NCBI GenBank assembly: GCA_018671635.1
Contig: JABHHG010000016.1
Span: forward strand, 1 to 7,500
DNA length: 7,500 nt
Direction of reading: 5' to 3'
From: Fidelibacterota bacterium
GTDB lineage: Bacteria > Fidelibacterota > Marinisomatia > SCGC-AAA003-L08 > D37C17
A model generated the notes under the pieces. The model worked only from the letters and a program-made list of their open reading frames with translations. It was not told the origin of the DNA and did no database searches. Both the position numbers and the translations under genes were made by a program. Of the stretch, positions 6,809 to 7,500 are shown piece by piece. Every line of letters starts with the position of its first letter. Position 1 is the stretch's first letter.

Positions 6809-7500
6809 TGGGTAAATTCCAAAAATTACATGCCACGGATTTAATTAAAACATATTCAAAACGAAATGTGGTAGATGGTGTATCCATTCAAGTGAACCGT
6901 GGTGAGGTGGTTGGGCTATTGGGACCAAATGGCGCAGGCAAGACCACCTCATTTTATATGATTACGGGAATGGTACAGCCCAATTCGGGCAGAATTTTTC
7001 TGGATGATACGGAAATTACACATGAACCCATGTATAAACGTGCTCGAAATGGTGTGGGTTATCTTGCACAGGAGTCATCCGTTTTTACCAAATTGTCTGT
7101 TGAAGATAATTTGAGATTAGTCTTACAAATGACAGGAATGAATCCCATTGAGCAAACTGAAAAATTAGAATCCTTATTGACTGAGTTTTCCATTCAGCAT
7201 ATTCGCAAGAGTATTGCCATGACATTATCTGGTGGAGAGCGACGGCGGACTGAAATTGCACGTTCATTGGTGATGGACCCAGATTTTATATTGTTGGATG
7301 AACCTTTCGCAGGCATTGACCCTATTGCCGTGGAAGAAATTCAAAAGATTATTCATGGATTAAGAGAACGTGGAATTGGGGTGCTTATTACCGATCATAA
7401 TGTTCGTGAAACATTGGCAATTACAGATAGAGCGTATTTATTATATGAAGGTAAAATTTTAAAAGAAGGTACTATTGCTGAACTTGCAAACGATGAAGAA
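6808..7500 (+). CDS. lptB: LPS export ABC transporter ATP-binding protein LptB (3' end outside window)
   Basis: The first 231 residues are visible with no stop before the window edge; LptB is usually about 240 residues, so only the tip is missing. LptB is the ATPase of the inner-membrane LptB2FG complex that powers LPS extraction. Translation shows Walker A GPNGAGKTT (39-47), the Q-loop Gln88 in YLAQE, signature LSGGERRR (140-147), Walker B ILLDE (161-165) followed by PFAGIDP with D171, and the switch His197 in ITDHNVRETL. The YLAQESSVFTKLSVEDN segment and SGGERRRTEIAR are characteristic of LptB rather than of other ABC ATPases. It starts with an ATG sharing one base with the lptC stop, with only a weak GAG 7 nt upstream. 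lptA does not lie between lptC and lptB. Confidence 0.96.
   Translation, partial: MGKFQKLHATDLIKTYSKRNVVDGVSIQVNRGEVVGLLGPNGAGKTTSFYMITGMVQPNSGRIFLDDTEITHEPMYKRARNGVGYLAQESSVFTKLSVEDNLRLVLQMTGMNPIEQTEKLESLLTEFSIQHIRKSIAMTLSGGERRRTEIARSLVMDPDFILLDEPFAGIDPIAVEEIQKIIHGLRERGIGVLITDHNVRETLAITDRAYLLYEGKILKEGTIAELANDEE

Noticed and set aside
7085..7267. Minus-strand open frame opposite lptB
   Set aside because: Covers the codons for the LptB signature region; chance frame with no supporting features.
1..7500. CRISPR arrays, tRNA or rRNA genes, insertion sequences, att sites
   Set aside because: No repeated spacer pattern, cloverleaf with conserved T-loop, transposase motif or terminal inverted repeats were seen on either strand by eye.

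Overview
The window is an AT-rich stretch of a diderm, LPS-making bacterium of the FCB (Fibrobacteres-Chlorobi-Bacteroidetes) type. Two things support this. The first gene fragment ends in a type IX secretion (Por) C-terminal sorting domain, and the right-hand operon carries Kdo-phosphate phosphatase and LPS-export genes. The style of the sorting tail and the mix of genes fit Neomarinimicrobiota (Marinimicrobia, SAR406) best, but Bacteroidota or another FCB lineage cannot be excluded from sequence alone.

Layout. (1) Positions 2-208 hold the 3' end of a secreted protein gene with a T9SS tail, closed by a strong intrinsic terminator (230-266). (2) Positions 283-2268 encode a large membrane protein that joins an HTTM / vitamin K-dependent carboxylase-like domain to a DCC (DUF393) thiol-redox domain. 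Its start codon lies only 16 nt after the terminator T-run. (3) A CCA-adding / poly(A)-polymerase-like tRNA nucleotidyltransferase with an HD domain lies on the minus strand (2277-3746) and converges on the HTTM gene with an 8-bp gap. (4) After an 88-bp divergent intergenic region, a tightly packed plus-strand operon runs to the end of the window: gatC, pyrG, kdsC, lptC and lptB (cut by the window edge). Every junction in this operon overlaps, by 8, about 20, 4 and 1 nt.

The operon mixes central metabolism with envelope building. GatC is a subunit of the amidotransferase that makes Gln-tRNA or Asn-tRNA. PyrG makes CTP, which is the cofactor that activates Kdo as CMP-Kdo. KdsC makes free Kdo. 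LptC and LptB belong to the machine that lifts finished LPS out of the inner membrane. The pyrG-kdsC-lptC-lptB run therefore reads as a CTP/Kdo/LPS-export module with gatC at its head. lptA, which sits between lptC and lptB in E. coli, is absent here.

I found no RNA genes, mobile elements, CRISPR arrays or clear new defence system. The points most worth a second look are the HTTM-DCC fusion with its C-terminal extension, the perfect Shine-Dalgarno for pyrG embedded in conserved gatC codons, the altered motif IV of KdsC, and the missing lptA.
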